Origin: Anaerolineales bacterium
GTDB taxonomy: Bacteria; Chloroflexota; Anaerolineae; Anaerolineales; DRMV01
Reading direction: 5' to 3'
DNA length: 7,064 nt
Assembly: GCA_015494815.1 (NCBI GenBank)
Contig: WGAK01000095.1
Coordinates: 1 to 7,064 of the forward strand
How positions within the stretch are numbered: the first letter of the stretch is position 1; each line of letters opens with the position of its first letter. The position numbers were made by a program, and so were the translations under genes. Below the pieces are notes generated by a model. That model saw only the letters and a list, made by a program, of their open reading frames with translations. It ran no database searches and was not told where the DNA came from. Positions 5,625-7,064 of the stretch are shown here, piece after piece.

Positions 5625-6848
5625 TTAGGTCCGATAGTCAGCGATCAGATTGGGACGTTGTTGGTAGCCCAGGCAGTGCTCTTTTAGAGGGCATGCTGCA
5701 CAATTCGGTTGGTCGTGATTAAAGCAGAACCGGGTGCCAGCGTACACCAAGCCGTCGTCAAAATGGGCCACGGTCAGCGGATCATCTGGGTAGTTTTGGG
5801 TGTGTTCCAACAGGTAAAGGTGTTGCAAACGCTGGAACTGGGCTCTCTTGGGACGTCCACCTTTGAAATGCTCCCTGATCAAATCGAGGTACAAAGCCCA
5901 CTGCCCTGGAGCGCGATCCTCCAGGGAAATTTTTATGCCGCGCAGGTTGGTCACACGTAGATAGTGTGTTCCTCCTTTGCCCTCGTCTGGTTGGATCACA
6001 CCTTTATTGAGCAGTGTTTGCTCATCCAGCCAATGCAATATGTAGCCCGTACGCCACAACACGCGGCCTGCGTTGGAGTCGTAAGGCACTTCGTAAGAAA
6101 AGGGGCTCCACCCTTTGTCCGTGCGCCGGGAGAGGCGGAACGTTTCCACCACCCACTTGGTGAACAAGTGGGTCGCTTTGTCGCCAATGGCTTTGCCCAA
6201 GCCATAGCGTTTGTGGGCCTTGAGTTGCTTGCTCATGCGTTCGGCCGAAGGCCAGGATTCCAGATAATCCAACAACAGGGTGGGGTTGTCTTGCTGGGGA
6301 AAATCGAGCGTAAAGCCGGGATCCTGTTCCAAAAACAGTGGGAGCAGCAAAGGCACTCCCCAACGGGCCACGGCATAGTGCAGAGCTTTGGTCTGATTGC
6401 GGTCGTACTTGAACAGATTGTACCTGGAAGGCGTTGAGCGATTTTCTCTTGCCCAATCCTCTGCCCGGACCGATTTGATAGACTCGTGGTTTCGAATGAT
6501 TTGGTCTACGGCCAGCCCGATCTCTCGGAAGAAGTCGGCGGGGCGATGTAAAAAGCGCACCTCTCTGGCGTAGAGCGTGTTGGTTACCTGGATCAGCATT
6601 TGGCGCAATCCAGGGATGTCCGGCCCCTGATCCAGAACCGCCATGAGAAGCAAGAAGCGGGTCAATATTTCACGCGGTGTGCAGCACCCATCACGCTCAT
6701 CCAACAGCGTGCGGTTGAGTACGCCGCCTTCTACAAAGTAGAAGCGGAACGGCGCCACCTGCTGCAGGGGTGGCCGTTGAGGATGTTCCCGACCTATGCG
6801 GGCGATACGCAGCACCAGGTCGGCCAGATTATCCTCGTTCATGGGCAT
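5625..6848 (-). CDS. HhH-GPD superfamily DNA glycosylase-like protein with Fe-S loop, 407 aa
   Basis: Family members remove damaged or mismatched bases from DNA. The C-terminal half follows EndoIII/MutY in order: KAIGDKATHLF (219-229) at the helix-hairpin-helix, with Lys224 where EndoIII has its catalytic Lys (GVGRKTA); VPYDSNAGRVLWR (254-266) at the catalytic Asp, nearly identical in pattern to MutY 'DGNVKRVLAR', giving Asp257; and Cys375, Cys383, Cys386, Cys392 as a [4Fe-4S] loop. Spacing is C-x7-C-x2-C-x5-C, one residue longer than the usual C-x6-C. A segment of about 15 extra residues separates Lys224 from Asp257, another of about 70 lies before the Cys loop, and the whole is nearly twice EndoIII length. 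The N-terminal 190 residues are not recognised beyond possible glycosylase helices. The start overlaps the upstream methyltransferase by 20 bases, so the two are coupled. Its place suggests restriction or defence, or repair linked to modification; this is inference. Confidence 0.72.
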   Translation of the reverse strand: MPMNEDNLADLVLRIARIGREHPQRPPLQQVAPFRFYFVEGGVLNRTLLDERDGCCTPREILTRFLLLMAVLDQGPDIPGLRQMLIQVTNTLYAREVRFLHRPADFFREIGLAVDQIIRNHESIKSVRAEDWARENRSTPSRYNLFKYDRNQTKALHYAVARWGVPLLLPLFLEQDPGFTLDFPQQDNPTLLLDYLESWPSAERMSKQLKAHKRYGLGKAIGDKATHLFTKWVVETFRLSRRTDKGWSPFSYEVPYDSNAGRVLWRTGYILHWLDEQTLLNKGVIQPDEGKGGTHYLRVTNLRGIKISLEDRAPGQWALYLDLIREHFKGGRPKRAQFQRLQHLYLLEHTQNYPDDPLTVAHFDDGLVYAGTRFCFNHDQPNCAACPLKEHCLGYQQRPNLIADYRT

Positions 6849-7064
6849 CGTATTCCCCTTCGACTTCCAACAAACGCGGCTGCGTGGGTGAGTCTTTCCA
6901 AAGTGAGGGCTGCACCGCAGCGTCTTTCCGCGTCGGTGTGTCCATCTTCACTTTTTCAAACACCGCCACCAGTTGCTCCTTGCGCAGGTGCAGCGGCTCG
7001 CGGACGCGCCGTTCGGCCAGGGCTACATATTGGGGGATGATCTCATAGCCCACATAGCGCCGCC
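6829..7064 (-). CDS. DNA methyltransferase, C-terminal part only (cut by window edge)
   Basis: The frame enters from the right edge and ends at a TAA (6829-6831); 78 residues are visible. RRYVGYEIIPQYVALAERRV at its beginning matches the strand and helix just after motif I (DPFxGSGTT) of beta-class DNA methyltransferases, and the second methyltransferase of this window has the same pattern (GYEIHPEIAQQAVERL). In that class motif I is near the C-terminus, so the rest of the enzyme lies outside. A tail of about 57 mostly polar residues follows, without recognised motifs. It overlaps the glycosylase-like gene by 20 bases, so the two share a message. Catalytic motif and target base cannot be seen here. 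Confidence 0.8.
   Translation of the reverse strand, partial: RRYVGYEIIPQYVALAERRVREPLHLRKEQLVAVFEKVKMDTPTRKDAAVQPSLWKDSPTQPRLLEVEGEYDAHERG
6855..6860 (-). promoter_or_regulatory. Ribosome binding site of the glycosylase-like gene
   Basis: AAGGGG on the minus strand ends six bases before the ATG at 6848 and 12 bases before a second in-frame ATG at 6842. The spacing favours the first ATG (product beginning MPMNEDNLAD). The site is inside the coding sequence of the upstream methyltransferase. Confidence 0.6.

Noticed and set aside
5569..5628. Plus-strand frame of 19 codons with GGAGGAG five bases before its ATG and a TAAAAT-like box further upstream
   Set aside because: The product (MRALPGDRWVRRKDRQRRA) is Arg-rich and reads from the purine-rich complement of the C/T tract; it runs against all neighbours and overlaps the end of the glycosylase gene. 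The apparent ribosome binding site is part of the same purine-rich sequence.
4738..5628. Plus-strand frame of 296 codons opposite the methyltransferase
   Set aside because: It is the antisense of a gene with clear TSPPY and DPFLGSGTT motifs and has no recognisable domain.
1..7064. tRNA, rRNA, CRISPR arrays, insertion sequences and attachment sites
   Set aside because: No cloverleaf, evenly spaced repeats, transposase motifs or paired terminal repeats were seen; repeated GGCCAGG-like words in the left half come from Ala/Leu/Trp codon use.

Overview
All protein genes that I can support read on the minus strand, so transcription runs from the right edge of the window to the left. The organism is a high-GC bacterium. 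The combination of leaderless TATAAT promoters, Shine-Dalgarno-led internal GTG starts and Ala/Leu/Trp/Gln-rich proteins would fit a Chloroflexota (Anaerolineae-like) genome, or less likely Deinococcota. This is an inference from style; no taxonomic marker is present.

Right half (about 4380-7064), a DNA modification cassette with visibly lower GC than the left half. First is the C-terminal end of a DNA methyltransferase, cut by the window edge. Its stop overlaps by 20 bases the start of a 407-residue protein. That protein carries the signature of the HhH-GPD DNA glycosylase superfamily (EndoIII/MutY) with a C-terminal four-cysteine Fe-S loop. After a C-rich, G-poor gap comes a complete beta-class DNA methyltransferase with an N-terminal MerR/excisionase-type helix-turn-helix. 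It has its own extended -10 promoter, placed so that the transcript should start at the A of the ATG. A clear intrinsic terminator closes the cassette. A glycosylase in the place where a restriction endonuclease would be expected, between two methyltransferases, is the most interesting system here: it may be a base-excision restriction or defence system.

Middle (4174-4416). This gap holds the terminator, a possible 45-codon gene of unknown function, a GC-rich inverted repeat and a second extended -10 promoter, also placed for a leaderless or nearly leaderless transcript.

Left half (1-4173), a very GC-rich operon of four tightly packed genes. Three encode integral membrane proteins of 500, 197 and 465 residues, related to the ion-translocating subunits of complex I, Mrp antiporters and group-4 hydrogenases. 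Sizes and order resemble HyfD-HyfE-HyfF. They are very rich in tryptophan (about 7.5%) and several charged residues needed for proton transfer in the classical subunits appear to be replaced. The fourth gene, cut by the left edge, encodes a soluble, almost entirely coiled-coil protein. No catalytic hydrogenase or NADH dehydrogenase subunit lies in the window.
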